Positions 28,035 to 37,570 of a stretch of 44,915 bases of DNA are shown piece after piece. How positions within the stretch are numbered: position 1 is the stretch's first letter; every line of letters starts with the position of its first letter. The position numbers were made by a program, and so were the translations under genes. The DNA is from Bacillota bacterium (GTDB lineage: Bacteria; Bacillota; Sulfobacillia; Sulfobacillales; Sulfobacillaceae): assembly GCA_021806205.1 (NCBI GenBank), contig JAJZXX010000162.1:1-44915 (forward strand), written 5' to 3'. The notes under the pieces were generated by a model that was given only the letters and a program-made list of their open reading frames with translations, did not search any database and had not been told where the DNA came from.

Positions 28035-28910
28035 GTGAAGATCATAAACGGTATCTACGGCAATGGAGATGAACTGGCGATTGAGACGAACAACGGAATC
28101 TTTCGCGTTTCGTCGCTAGCCAAGGCAGCCGCATCGACCCGACACATTTCCATGGACAGTCTATTGACAGAGGGGCGCGAGGCTCTTGATGAGCTTCGGT
28201 CATGGATTGAGCGAGCTCAGAGATCCGGAGTTGAGCCGGATGGATCCCCTAAGGCATGGCTCTCGCCCGTCGCCAGCCCCGGGAAAATTATTTGCGTAGG
28301 GCTCAACTATCGTCCTCATGTCGAGGAATCAGGGCTTGAGCTTCCAAAAACCCCTGTCTTGTTCAGCAAATTTACGACTTCATTGGTGGGGCAAGGGGCT
28401 ACGGTCTCTGCTCCTATCGGGGCTCGCGAGTTCGATTATGAGGCGGAGCTCGTGGCAGTGATAGGGCAGACCTGTTCGAAAGTCAATGAAGACGATGCCC
28501 TAGACTACGTGTTGGGGTATTGCAACGGCAATGATCTCTCCGCCCGAGACCTGCAGTTTCGTACGGCACAGTGGCTACTGGGCAAGGCTTGTGACGGATT
28601 CGGGCCCATGGGTCCATACCTAGTCACATCGGACGAGGTTCCCGATCCGACCCACCTTTCCATTGAAGGACGCCGAAATGGCATCGTGGTTCAACAGGCA
28701 AACACTGCAGACATGATCTTCTCAGTCCCGTATCTCATCTCCTACATTTCGCAGTTTATGACCTTGACGCCGGGCGACGTAATCTTTACCGGCACGCCGG
28801 ATGGTGTGATATTGGGATACCCGGAGTCCCAACGCGAGTGGTTGCGGTCCGGTGAAACATTCACCGTCGCCATTGAGGGATTAGGCGAACTGATTACGCA
28901 CATTGGTTGA
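28035..28910 (+). CDS. Fumarylacetoacetate hydrolase family protein (2-keto-3-deoxy-sugar-acid hydrolase-like)
   Basis: KIICVGLNYRPHVEESG, FDYEAELVAVIG, YCNGNDLSARDLQFRTAQWLLGKACDGFGPMGPYL, GDVIFTGTPDGV. Confidence 0.9.
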   Translation: MKIINGIYGNGDELAIETNNGIFRVSSLAKAAASTRHISMDSLLTEGREALDELRSWIERAQRSGVEPDGSPKAWLSPVASPGKIICVGLNYRPHVEESGLELPKTPVLFSKFTTSLVGQGATVSAPIGAREFDYEAELVAVIGQTCSKVNEDDALDYVLGYCNGNDLSARDLQFRTAQWLLGKACDGFGPMGPYLVTSDEVPDPTHLSIEGRRNGIVVQQANTADMIFSVPYLISYISQFMTLTPGDVIFTGTPDGVILGYPESQREWLRSGETFTVAIEGLGELITHIG

Positions 28911-28949
28911 TGGGAATTTATGGCTCATGCGTCGCCATGATTCACGCAT

Positions 28950-29270
28950 ATGCACCCCTACAAAATGAGGCACTGTTCGACGGGGGTGCCGCCCAGTGGC
29001 AATTTTCTTGCGGTCGAGACAGGAACGCTGATGCTGATTACCAACCAGGGGAATGCCGATTTGGTTGTGCTGCCTCCGGCTCATCTGGTGATGCTGCGGG
29101 CCGATGATGTGGTTGCTACTGTCGCTGCTGGATTGCGCAGGGTTCCTCAGCCGGACCTGCCGCCGTTGATCAAGATCGTGACGGGACCGAGTATGACCGC
29201 TGATATTGAGGGAACGTTGGTGACCGGCGTGCACGGACCGGGCCGAGTGGGTGTCGTTGTGTGGGGATAA
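28950..29270 (+). pseudogene. LutC/LUD-domain C-terminal fragment
   Basis: FLAVETGTLML...PPAHLVML...KIVTGPSMTADIEGTLVTGVHGPGRVGVVV resembles the LutC C-terminal half; N-terminal half absent. Confidence 0.65.
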
Positions 29271-29329
29271 CACGTCAGGGAGAGGAACAGCACGACGAGG
29301 CAACAATACGGACGAAAGAGGGTAAAAGG

Positions 29330-30085
29330 ATGGGCCAAGGGCTAACAGGACAGTGGGCAATTGTCACCGGGGCCACATCGGGAATTGGCCGCGCAGCCGC
29401 TCTGCAATTAGCGGAACGCGGGGCCAATGTGGCTATCCACTATCACTCCCATCGCGATGCAGCAGAGGAGGTCATGTCGGAAATCCGGTCGATGGGACGA
29501 GAAACCCGGGCGGCGCAGGGGGATTTCTGCCAGCAGGACGACGTGTATCGGGCCATCCGGGAATTGATCGGGGAGCATCCTCTAGATATCCTGGTCAATA
29601 ATGCTGGAACCTTGATTCAACGGTACACTTTGGACGAGATGCCTCTTCGCCATTGGGACGACACGATAGCGCTGAATCTATCGAGTGCGTTTTGGGCGGT
29701 GCGCGCGGCACTGCCGTCATTGGCGGAGGGAGCTCGGATCATCAATGTCTCGTCGATAGCGGCCCAAAATGGCGGCGGGCCGGGGGCGTTCGCGTATGGG
29801 GCGGCCAAGGGTGGACTCATCTCACTGACCCGCGGTCTGGCAAAGCAGCTGGCTGACCGGGGCATTCGCGTCAACGCCGTGGCACCAGGAACTATTGACA
29901 CGCCGTTTCACGCGCAATATTCGTCGCCTGCGACGCTGGCCGATGTAGCGCGGCGGGTTCCGCTCAAACGGCTGGGCACGTCCGAAGAGTGTGCTCGTGT
30001 CATTGTGTTTTTGGCGGGCGAAGAATCCGCATACATGACGGGTGAGGTTATCACGGTGCATGGTGGACAAGGATTGGTATGGTAA
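29330..30085 (+). CDS. SDR-family oxidoreductase
   Basis: VTGATSGIGRAA, NNAG, YGAAKGGL, VAPGTIDTPF. Confidence 0.9.
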   Translation: MGQGLTGQWAIVTGATSGIGRAAALQLAERGANVAIHYHSHRDAAEEVMSEIRSMGRETRAAQGDFCQQDDVYRAIRELIGEHPLDILVNNAGTLIQRYTLDEMPLRHWDDTIALNLSSAFWAVRAALPSLAEGARIINVSSIAAQNGGGPGAFAYGAAKGGLISLTRGLAKQLADRGIRVNAVAPGTIDTPFHAQYSSPATLADVARRVPLKRLGTSEECARVIVFLAGEESAYMTGEVITVHGGQGLVW

Positions 30086-30149
30086 GAGGGTGTCTTTTGG
30101 CTTCGGACACCTGAACTTCAGTGTTGTTCAGATAGACAAAAGGGCAACG

Positions 30150-30702
30150 ATGGATTTAACGGACTTCATTCGCGAGGCCGGGCAAGGTCGGTTGGTTGCG
30201 GTGATCCGTGCCTCATCGGCCAACGATGGCTTGGAGCGCTCCGAGCGGGTGTTGGATGCAGGGGTGGGTTTGTTGGAGATTGCATTGGACCGCCGCATGC
30301 GGTGCAGGTGATTGTCGCGGTGTAGAGTCGGGCGGACGTCATCGGTGCGGGAACCATATTGATCCAGGATGCGGCTGAAAAGGCTATGCCGGTAGGGGCG
30401 GAGTTTGTCCCTGGCGCCGAATTTTTCTCTGGTGGTGCAGGGTGCCAGCCAATCGCATTCGGTGGCTTATATTCCCGAGGGGTTCACACCTCAGGATGTC
30501 GCTGTGGCGTGTGGGGCCGGGTTAACAACATTGAAGCTGTTTCCCGCGGCCAGTGGCGGAGTCGGTCATTTAAGGGCTGTCGGTGAACCGTTTCCTGGAC
30601 TGCAATGGGGTTCCTTCTGGCGGAGTGAGTTGGGACACGGTCGGGGACTGGCTGCAAGCTGACGCCGCTGCGGCTAGCTTCCGAGGGGACAGATTGGTAT
30701 GA
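30150..30702 (+). pseudogene. eda-like: KDPG/KDG aldolase (Eda-like) pseudogene
   Basis: LVAVIRASSANDG...GLLEIALD, then frameshift to VIGAGTILIQDAAEKAMPVGAEFVPG, then YIPEGFTPQDVAVACGAGLTTLKLFPAASGGVGHLRAV, then PSGGVSWDTVGDWLQADAAA; several frames and a stop. Confidence 0.8.
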
Positions 30703-31632
30703 ATGGCATATTGACCATGGGTGAAGTCATGGGGCTCTTTTTGTCGGACCAGGTCGGACGGATTACTCCGGGGAGTCTTATGAGGACGAGTGTGGCAGGA
30801 TCTGAGTTCAATGTCGCAGCGGCGCTTTCTCGTCTCCAAGTCCCTACATCCTGTGCGGGCACCGTGGGGAATGACCTGGTGGGTCCTATGGTCCGCAATG
30901 TATTGCAGGGGGAAGGCGTGGATGATGTGCGCTTTCTTGAGATGCTTTCGGGTTATCGCATGGGTTTCATGATTAAAGAGCGATATGGGCAGCGGGAGCC
31001 TCGGGTCCACTACTATCGGCGACATACGGCGATGCACCAACGGGCGGTGCCAGCCGGGATGGCGGCAGCGGTGGGTGAAGGGTGGGTTCATCTGTCCGGT
31101 ATTACCTTGATGATCGACGATAATTTGCGGCATCGAATTGAGAAAGGGCTAACCGGGTGGACGGAGCAACAGTCGGGCTCTTTGTCTATCGACCTCAATG
31201 TGCGACGTCGCTTGGGCCATGGCGCAGCGGAAACAGAATGTGTCCGGGACGGTATTGCGTTCCGGGGAGATCTTGTGGATCTGTGGGACACGGACGAGGT
31301 TTCTCTGTTGGTCGAGAACGGCACGTTCAAACCCGATCACGTGGTCATTGTGACAGACGGCCCCCGCGGGTCGTGGCTCTCTATCAAGGGCGCGAGAGAA
31401 TTGTCACGGTGCCAGTCTAGCCCGTCCCGCGCGTGGTTGACGTGGTCGGCGCCGGGGACGGCTTTGTGGCGGGGGTGCTGGCCGGTGGATTCACAGGGTG
31501 GGATTGGCACCAGTCATTGAGGCGGGGATCAATCGTCGGGGTTTCACGGTGTCGCACCCGGGGGATTGGGAGGGGTGCCCTCTCTGGTACGAGGCGATGG
31601 CTGTTCTGGAGGGGAAATGGGTCGACCGCTGA
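30699..31632 (+). pseudogene. kdgK-like: 2-keto-3-deoxygluconate kinase (PfkB family) pseudogene
   Basis: MGEVMGLFLS...AGSEFNVAAALSRL in frame 1; VVDVVGAGDGFVAGVLAGG in another frame after an in-frame TAG (31418-31420); TVSHPGDWEGCPLWYEAMAVLEG in a third frame. Confidence 0.8.
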
Positions 31633-32994
31633 TGGTCCGACCGTGAAGATGTGGATCACCCCGAACCGCGCCCATGGCTGGAACCCGCATTTAATGCCCA
31701 TGATACTCGCGGCTGCGATCGGATGCACCTGATGCAACTCGCTTATCGATTTAGCGGCGTCAGAGCTGGCCGTGTATCACGTGGTCCTCGCCGTACACGC
31801 CGAAGGGTCGGTCGAGGCGGAACGGATGACGATCCGGAGGTCGTTGAGCTGGCAATCGTGGATGAAGTGGTACTGAGATGTGTCGGTCAAGTCGGCCGAG
31901 AGGCATACATCGCGCGGATGCCTTCAAATGCGAATTCGCCAACTTCGTACCAAATTCTGGCGAGATTCCGCAGCCACTTACCGTTTGTCTGATCCTTATC
32001 CGATCGCCGCAACAAGACTGCGTTAATGTCAAAAAAATTGGCTCCAATTTACGACTAGTGGGAAATGGAGAATGTTGATCAAAATACAGCGCGGCGGATC
32101 CCTCGGCCTTGAGACTGGGCGTAGTACCCGTCTTCGGGGATCCACGACCGAACGGTGGAGGAGTCGGGTGTGTATTCTAAATGCATATCTTGTGGCCGAG
32201 GTGAACGATGCGCCCGGACGATTCGGTAGACCACGTTGGGGCCCTAGCGGGCATTGGCTGTGGATTACTGGACGACGGCGCTAGATGGCCTCCTAGAATG
32301 GTAACGCCTTTGGAGCAACTCACTTCTGACGATGTGGTCGATGGGTTGTTCGCGTCGTCGCAACAACGGCGTTTAACCCGCGTACGGTGGAGCGAAGGCG
32401 AGCGAACCTCCACCTCGTTTTAACGTATGCTCTGAAGCAGGGATGAATTGGCACTTCGCGAATCCAAAGATCGCCCATAGTCCATCCGCATCGGTCGGTA
32501 TTGTGTATTTGAGTAATCAGCTCATGCGATCTATCCAACGCGGGTTCCCTTACTAATAGCCCAGGTCATGCCGATAACCGCTCGATGTGAACATTCCGAC
32601 CCTGAAACGGCGACATCCCAGTGTTTCCGACGAAGCTACCCGGTATCTTTCATGCCTGTAGTAGCTTCGTGGCACGCGGAGCGTTCGGTATCTAACGCTG
32701 AGAACGCCCTTTTGCAGACAAAAAGGCCGGTTAACGGTAGCGCGGATCCTTGGCTATCGCCAGCCCTGCCGGTAACCATTCAATATGAACGTCGTTCGCC
32801 CATGCCTTGATGAGCCTCCATGACGGGCTATGCCTTTGGATACCTGTTGAAGCGATTGAAATGAGGTTTCGTGATTGTTATACTGCGAGTCAAGTAATGT
32901 AACGATTGCAGCTTTGAAAAAGTTGCGTAGAATTATATAGCAATTTTAAAGCGTCGCATTATCGGTATTTCCTGAGGATTTAGGAGGCGTTCGC

Positions 32995-33921
32995 ATGTCT
33001 TTCAAGGGGTTGAGGAAACCCTACCGCTCCCTGGCGTTGGCTGCAGTGGCTGCAGGCGTAGTGTCTACGGGTTGCGGCCAGCAATATGTGGTGTTGCATC
33101 CGGTGGGTCCAGTTGGTGAACAAGAACTCCACTTAATGATTTTGGCGGCTATAGCCATGGCGGTTGTCATAGTTGCGGTCTTCACCCTCTACTTTTATGC
33201 GGTGGCCCGCTTTCGTGATAAGCCAGGAAACGCCGCCCCATATCGCCCTGAATGGCATGGCCATAAGCTTTTGGAGACCTTGTGGTGGATTATTCCCGTC
33301 GTTCTGCTTACGGTGATTGCTATCCCCACGGTGCAGGTGACTTACGCGCTCGACCGTCTTCCCAAGGGTAAGAACCCGGTGGTCATCGATGTGACGTCGT
33401 TAACCTGGAAGTGGCTGTTTGAATACCCTGGTCAACATATCGCTACCGTTAACTATTTGGAAATCCCTACGGGAAAACCGGTGCTTTTCGAACTCACAGC
33501 AAACTCGCCGATGAATACGCTGTGGATTCCTCAATTGGGGGGTATGGAATACACCATGCCCAACCGGGTGTTGCCGCTGTGGCTTCAGGCGGACAAGCCA
33601 GGCATGTACTGGGGCGACAGTGGCCAGTATTCCGGGACTGGATTTGAAAAGATGTTTTTCAAGGTGAAGGCGGTGTCACCGAAGGCTTTTGCCGTTTGGG
33701 CCTCCAAAACTCATGCTACGGCAACGCCCTTAACATTGGCCAGTTACCACCAATTGCTGAAGCATGACACAATGGGCCAGGCGTTGTACGGGTCCTATCC
33801 GAAAGATACCTTCCCCAGTATAGCCAGTGGATTTACGCTGAACGGCCAAGGGATGTACATGACGATGCACGGTCCCCACGGCAGCATTAAATACCTGCCG
33901 ATGTCGGCCACGCAAAAATAG
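32995..33921 (+). CDS. qoxA: Quinol oxidase subunit II (lipoprotein, no CuA site)
   Basis: Lipobox VSTGCG; TWKWLFEYPGQHIATVNYLEIP; SGQYSGTGFEKMFFKV lacks CuA cysteines. Confidence 0.88.
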   Translation: MSFKGLRKPYRSLALAAVAAGVVSTGCGQQYVVLHPVGPVGEQELHLMILAAIAMAVVIVAVFTLYFYAVARFRDKPGNAAPYRPEWHGHKLLETLWWIIPVVLLTVIAIPTVQVTYALDRLPKGKNPVVIDVTSLTWKWLFEYPGQHIATVNYLEIPTGKPVLFELTANSPMNTLWIPQLGGMEYTMPNRVLPLWLQADKPGMYWGDSGQYSGTGFEKMFFKVKAVSPKAFAVWASKTHATATPLTLASYHQLLKHDTMGQALYGSYPKDTFPSIASGFTLNGQGMYMTMHGPHGSIKYLPMSATQK

Positions 33922-33952
33922 AAATGGGTAACCAGCGGAAAGGTGGCCTCAC

Positions 33953-35929
33953 ATGCCTGCGTTTATTGTGCATTTGATTCATACGCTCTTTCCTAAGACG
34001 GTGCTATTCCCGGATATTTTGTTAATCGACCTGGGATTGGTCGTAGGGGGTATCGGGTTATTTATCTTCATGACCAAAACTCACCGTTGGGGTTGGTTGT
34101 GGCGTGAATGGTTGACCACCGTCGACCACAAGAGAATTGCGGTGTTGTACCTTATCGCCGCTATTGTGATGCTGTTCCGTGGAGGCATCGACGCCGAGAT
34201 GATTCGGGCGCAGCTCGCCTTGCCGGGTACACACTTCATGCCGGCCATTCAGTACGATGAGGTTTTCACCACACACGGCACGATCATGATTTTCTTTATG
34301 GGCATGCCCTTTATCTTTGCGCTGTTTAATGCCGTGGTGCCGCTGATGATTGGGGCACGGGATGTGGCGTTCCCCCGAATCAATGCGATGAGCTATTGGC
34401 TATTTGCCTGTGGTGCCATCCTCTTTAATATCTCGTTCATCATCGGGGGGTCGCCGGATGCCGGCTGGACCGCCTATCCTCCTTACACGGGGCTTGCGTT
34501 TAATCCCGGGCCTGGCGAGAATTATTACTTTCTCGCATTGATCATTGCCGGAATTGGCACCACGATGACGGGGATTAACTTTCTCGTCACCACGGTACGC
34601 ATGCGCGCGCCTGGCATGACCCTTATGCGGATGCCGCTTTTTATTTGGTCCGCGATGGTGACGTCAGCCCTGGTGCTGTTTGCCTTCCCGCCCCTGACGG
34701 TGGCGTTGGCAATGAGCTTGTTTGACCGGCTGTTCGGCTCCTCCTTCTTTACACTGGGCCACGGCGGCATGCCCATGATGTATGTCAACCTCTTCTGGCT
34801 CTTCGGTCACCCGGAGGTCTATATTCTGGTCATCCCGTTGTTTGGGGTTTTTTCCGAGGTGGTGGCCACCTTTTCCAAGAAGCAGTTATTTGGATACCCG
34901 ATTATGGTGGCTTCCATCCTGGCGATTATGTTCTTATCTTATGGAACCTGGGTGCACCACTTCTTTACCATGGGCGCTGGGCCTGGTGTGAACGTCTTCT
35001 TTGGACTGTCCACCATGTTGATTGCCATTCCTACCGGCGTCAAAATCTTCAACTGGATATTCACCATGTGGGGCGGCCGCATTCAATTCACGGTAGCCAT
35101 GTTGTATCAGTTGGCTTTCATCCCAACATTCGTGATTGGGGGGGCCACGGGTGTCATGTTGGCCGCGGTGCCGGCGGACTATCAGTTTCACAATAGCTAC
35201 TTCGTCATTGCGCACTTTCACAACGTCATCATCGGCGGTACGCTATTCGGCTTGCTATCTGGACTGTACTATTGGTGGCCTAAGATGTTTGGCTCCAAGC
35301 TGAACGAGAAACAAGGCCGGGTTGCTTTTTGGCTCTTTTTCATCGGGTTCTGGGTCACCTTTAGTCCGCAATATCTGCTGGGATTAAAGGGCATGACGCG
35401 GCGCTTGTACACGTATCCGGCTGGCTTGGGATGGCACGAGCTTAACGTCATCTCTACGGTGGGTGCTTTGATCATGGGTGCGGGCTTCGTTGCCCTGGTG
35501 TTCAATATTGTGTGGACGCTGGTGTATGGTGAGCGGGATCTGACGGGGGATCCTTGGGATGGACGCACCTTGGAATGGTCCTTACCGTCACCCGTGCCCG
35601 AATATAATTTCGCGCGGGTACCCGTTGTCCATGCCCGGGATGCGTGGTGGGATATGAAGCAAAAGGGACAATCGCTAGCCCAATTGAGTCCCGAGGACGT
35701 TCACGACATTGAAATGCCGCGCAATACGCCGGTTCCGTTTCTGTTGGGCGTCGCATTTTTTGTGGTAGGATTTGCGCTCACCTTCAAGTGGTGGCCCATC
35801 GCGGGGATTGGATTGGCCGGAGTCTTCGCCATCATTATTTTCTCGGGCTTTGACTACGAGGATCACCATCACCTCAAAGCCGAGGTTGTACGTAAAACCG
35901 AGGCGTCGCTAGGGAGGTTGCAAGGATGA
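33953..35929 (+). CDS. qoxB: Quinol oxidase subunit I (heme-copper oxidase)
   Basis: TVDHKRIAVLYLI, THGTIMIFF, LFWLFGHPEVYILVIPLFGVFSEV, HHFFTMG, HFHNVIIGGT. Confidence 0.95.
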   Translation: MPAFIVHLIHTLFPKTVLFPDILLIDLGLVVGGIGLFIFMTKTHRWGWLWREWLTTVDHKRIAVLYLIAAIVMLFRGGIDAEMIRAQLALPGTHFMPAIQYDEVFTTHGTIMIFFMGMPFIFALFNAVVPLMIGARDVAFPRINAMSYWLFACGAILFNISFIIGGSPDAGWTAYPPYTGLAFNPGPGENYYFLALIIAGIGTTMTGINFLVTTVRMRAPGMTLMRMPLFIWSAMVTSALVLFAFPPLTVALAMSLFDRLFGSSFFTLGHGGMPMMYVNLFWLFGHPEVYILVIPLFGVFSEVVATFSKKQLFGYPIMVASILAIMFLSYGTWVHHFFTMGAGPGVNVFFGLSTMLIAIPTGVKIFNWIFTMWGGRIQFTVAMLYQLAFIPTFVIGGATGVMLAAVPADYQFHNSYFVIAHFHNVIIGGTLFGLLSGLYYWWPKMFGSKLNEKQGRVAFWLFFIGFWVTFSPQYLLGLKGMTRRLYTYPAGLGWHELNVISTVGALIMGAGFVALVFNIVWTLVYGERDLTGDPWDGRTLEWSLPSPVPEYNFARVPVVHARDAWWDMKQKGQSLAQLSPEDVHDIEMPRNTPVPFLLGVAFFVVGFALTFKWWPIAGIGLAGVFAIIIFSGFDYEDHHHLKAEVVRKTEASLGRLQG

Positions 35930-36549
35930 GTAGTGTACCGTTAGCCGAAGAGCGCGATCAGAAACTACCGGTTGAATTTGCGGATGAAAAAGAAAGCATA
36001 AATATTACGGGTTTTTGGACGTTCCTGGTCACTGACGTGCTGATTTTTGCCAGTCTTTTTTCGACGTACGCGGTGATGCATAAGGCGGCCGCTCTTGGTC
36101 CTACGTCGGTGCAGCTTTTTAAAATGGGCCCGGTGATGTTGGAGACGCTCCTACTCTTGACCTCAAGCTTCACGATTGGCCTCGGGGTTTACGCGATGCG
36201 CCGGGGCCAGGTGCGGGCTCTCATGCTCTGGATGGTGCTGACCATGCTTCTTGGAGCCGGATTCGTATCGTCCGAGATCAATGACTTTATCAGTTTCGCG
36301 CATATCGGCGCGACATGGCATACCAGCGCCTTTTTGTCCGCCTTTGACATTTTGGTGGGAACCCACGGGGCACATGTCACGTTCGGCATATTTTGGGCGT
36401 TGACATTGCTATTCCAACTGAAAAAGCGGGGAATCACGGCGCGGACCGCTCGTAAGGTGTACACATTTTCATTGTACTGGCACTTCTTAGACATCGTCTG
36501 GATTTTCATCTTTACCTTTGTCTATTTGAATGGGAAAATTGTCCCCTAA
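35926..36549 (+). CDS. qoxC: Quinol oxidase subunit III
   Basis: GFWTFLVTDVLIFASLFSTYAV, GTHGAHVTFGIFWAL, SLYWHFLDIVWIFIFTFVYL. Confidence 0.93.
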   Translation: MSSVPLAEERDQKLPVEFADEKESINITGFWTFLVTDVLIFASLFSTYAVMHKAAALGPTSVQLFKMGPVMLETLLLLTSSFTIGLGVYAMRRGQVRALMLWMVLTMLLGAGFVSSEINDFISFAHIGATWHTSAFLSAFDILVGTHGAHVTFGIFWALTLLFQLKKRGITARTARKVYTFSLYWHFLDIVWIFIFTFVYLNGKIVP

Positions 36550-36566
36550 GGAGGCGGCGGTCCGCG

Positions 36567-36947
36567 ATGGCTCACAGTGAAACCGAACTGACCATTTCTG
36601 AGGCTTACGAGCGTGATAATGACCGGGCACTGAAGTTTTTAAAGCCTCGGTTTCATGAAGAAAAATTCCCCATGACGCAGATCTTGGGGTATATTGGCTC
36701 GCTGATTCTTACCTTCGCGGCATACTTTTTGGTGATAAATCGGGTGCTGCCTTCGATCGCCCTTCTAGCCGTTATCTTGACGTTGGCCGTGATGCAAGGT
36801 GCCCTGCAGTTAGGGGTGTTTATGCACGTCCGAGAAGGACGAGGGTTGGCGTGGCAACTGATCCCGCTGTATCTCGTGTTCCTCATTGCCTTGGGAATGG
36901 TGGGGATGTCGGTATGGATTATGCTATTTAAGTCCGGGGTATCTTGA
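36567..36947 (+). CDS. qoxD: Quinol oxidase subunit IV
   Basis: Position after qoxC; 3-TM, QLGVFMHVREG. Confidence 0.88.
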   Translation: MAHSETELTISEAYERDNDRALKFLKPRFHEEKFPMTQILGYIGSLILTFAAYFLVINRVLPSIALLAVILTLAVMQGALQLGVFMHVREGRGLAWQLIPLYLVFLIALGMVGMSVWIMLFKSGVS

Positions 36948-37228
36948 TGGGGCAACTTTGACGATGGGCTTGATCATCGGGGGTCTCATCCTATGGATCC
37001 TGTGGTTGCGTACATACCGTCCACCTATATTGTTGGCCCATCCAACGAGGTCCCCAACGTTGCGGTATGGGCGCTGATGAGGCTTTAGTACCCCTGTTTG
37101 GTCCCCTGCTTTATCTCTCCTAATTGGTCGCATTCTCACCAGAAACAAGAACCCTGGCCGTAGTGCCTGGTTTTTGTCTCAAATAGTAGCGTCGCAGGTG
37201 AGCCATAGCGTCATCTTGGGAAACGATC

Positions 37229-37555
37229 CTACCCTTTGGTCGGGGACGTGGTGATCATGTAGCGGCGATTGTCGTGCTCTATCGCGTAGTCTTGAAACCA
37301 ATCGTCCACACGGGATAACGTTTGTTCGGTTCCGACGAAAAAAGTGCTGCCATCATGAGACATGAGGCTAAAATGAGCGACCACTCCTTCAAACAGGTCG
37401 TGTTTGATAATCCAGTCCACGGCGAAGTGAGAATCGACTTCGAGACGTCCCCTTTGAAAGATGTCGCTAACCCGGGTGTCGGGTTCGTGGATAAATCGGT
37501 CTAACGACTCCAGTTGTTCTGCCGTGAGCGTGACGGTGCCTGTCCAATTGGCCAT
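37229..37555 (-). CDS. Hypothetical protein (108 aa)
   Basis: ORF with RBS AAAGGGGGA upstream of ATG 37555; follows the Grx frame by 15 bp. Confidence 0.55.
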   Translation of the reverse strand: MANWTGTVTLTAEQLESLDRFIHEPDTRVSDIFQRGRLEVDSHFAVDWIIKHDLFEGVVAHFSLMSHDGSTFFVGTEQTLSRVDDWFQDYAIEHDNRRYMITTSPTKG

Positions 37556-37570
37556 CTCGGTCGTCCCCCT

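Noticed and set aside
32995-33921. Cytochrome c oxidase subunit II assignment
   Set aside because: The CuA cysteine/His motif is missing (SGQYSGTGFEKM), so quinol oxidase is the better call.
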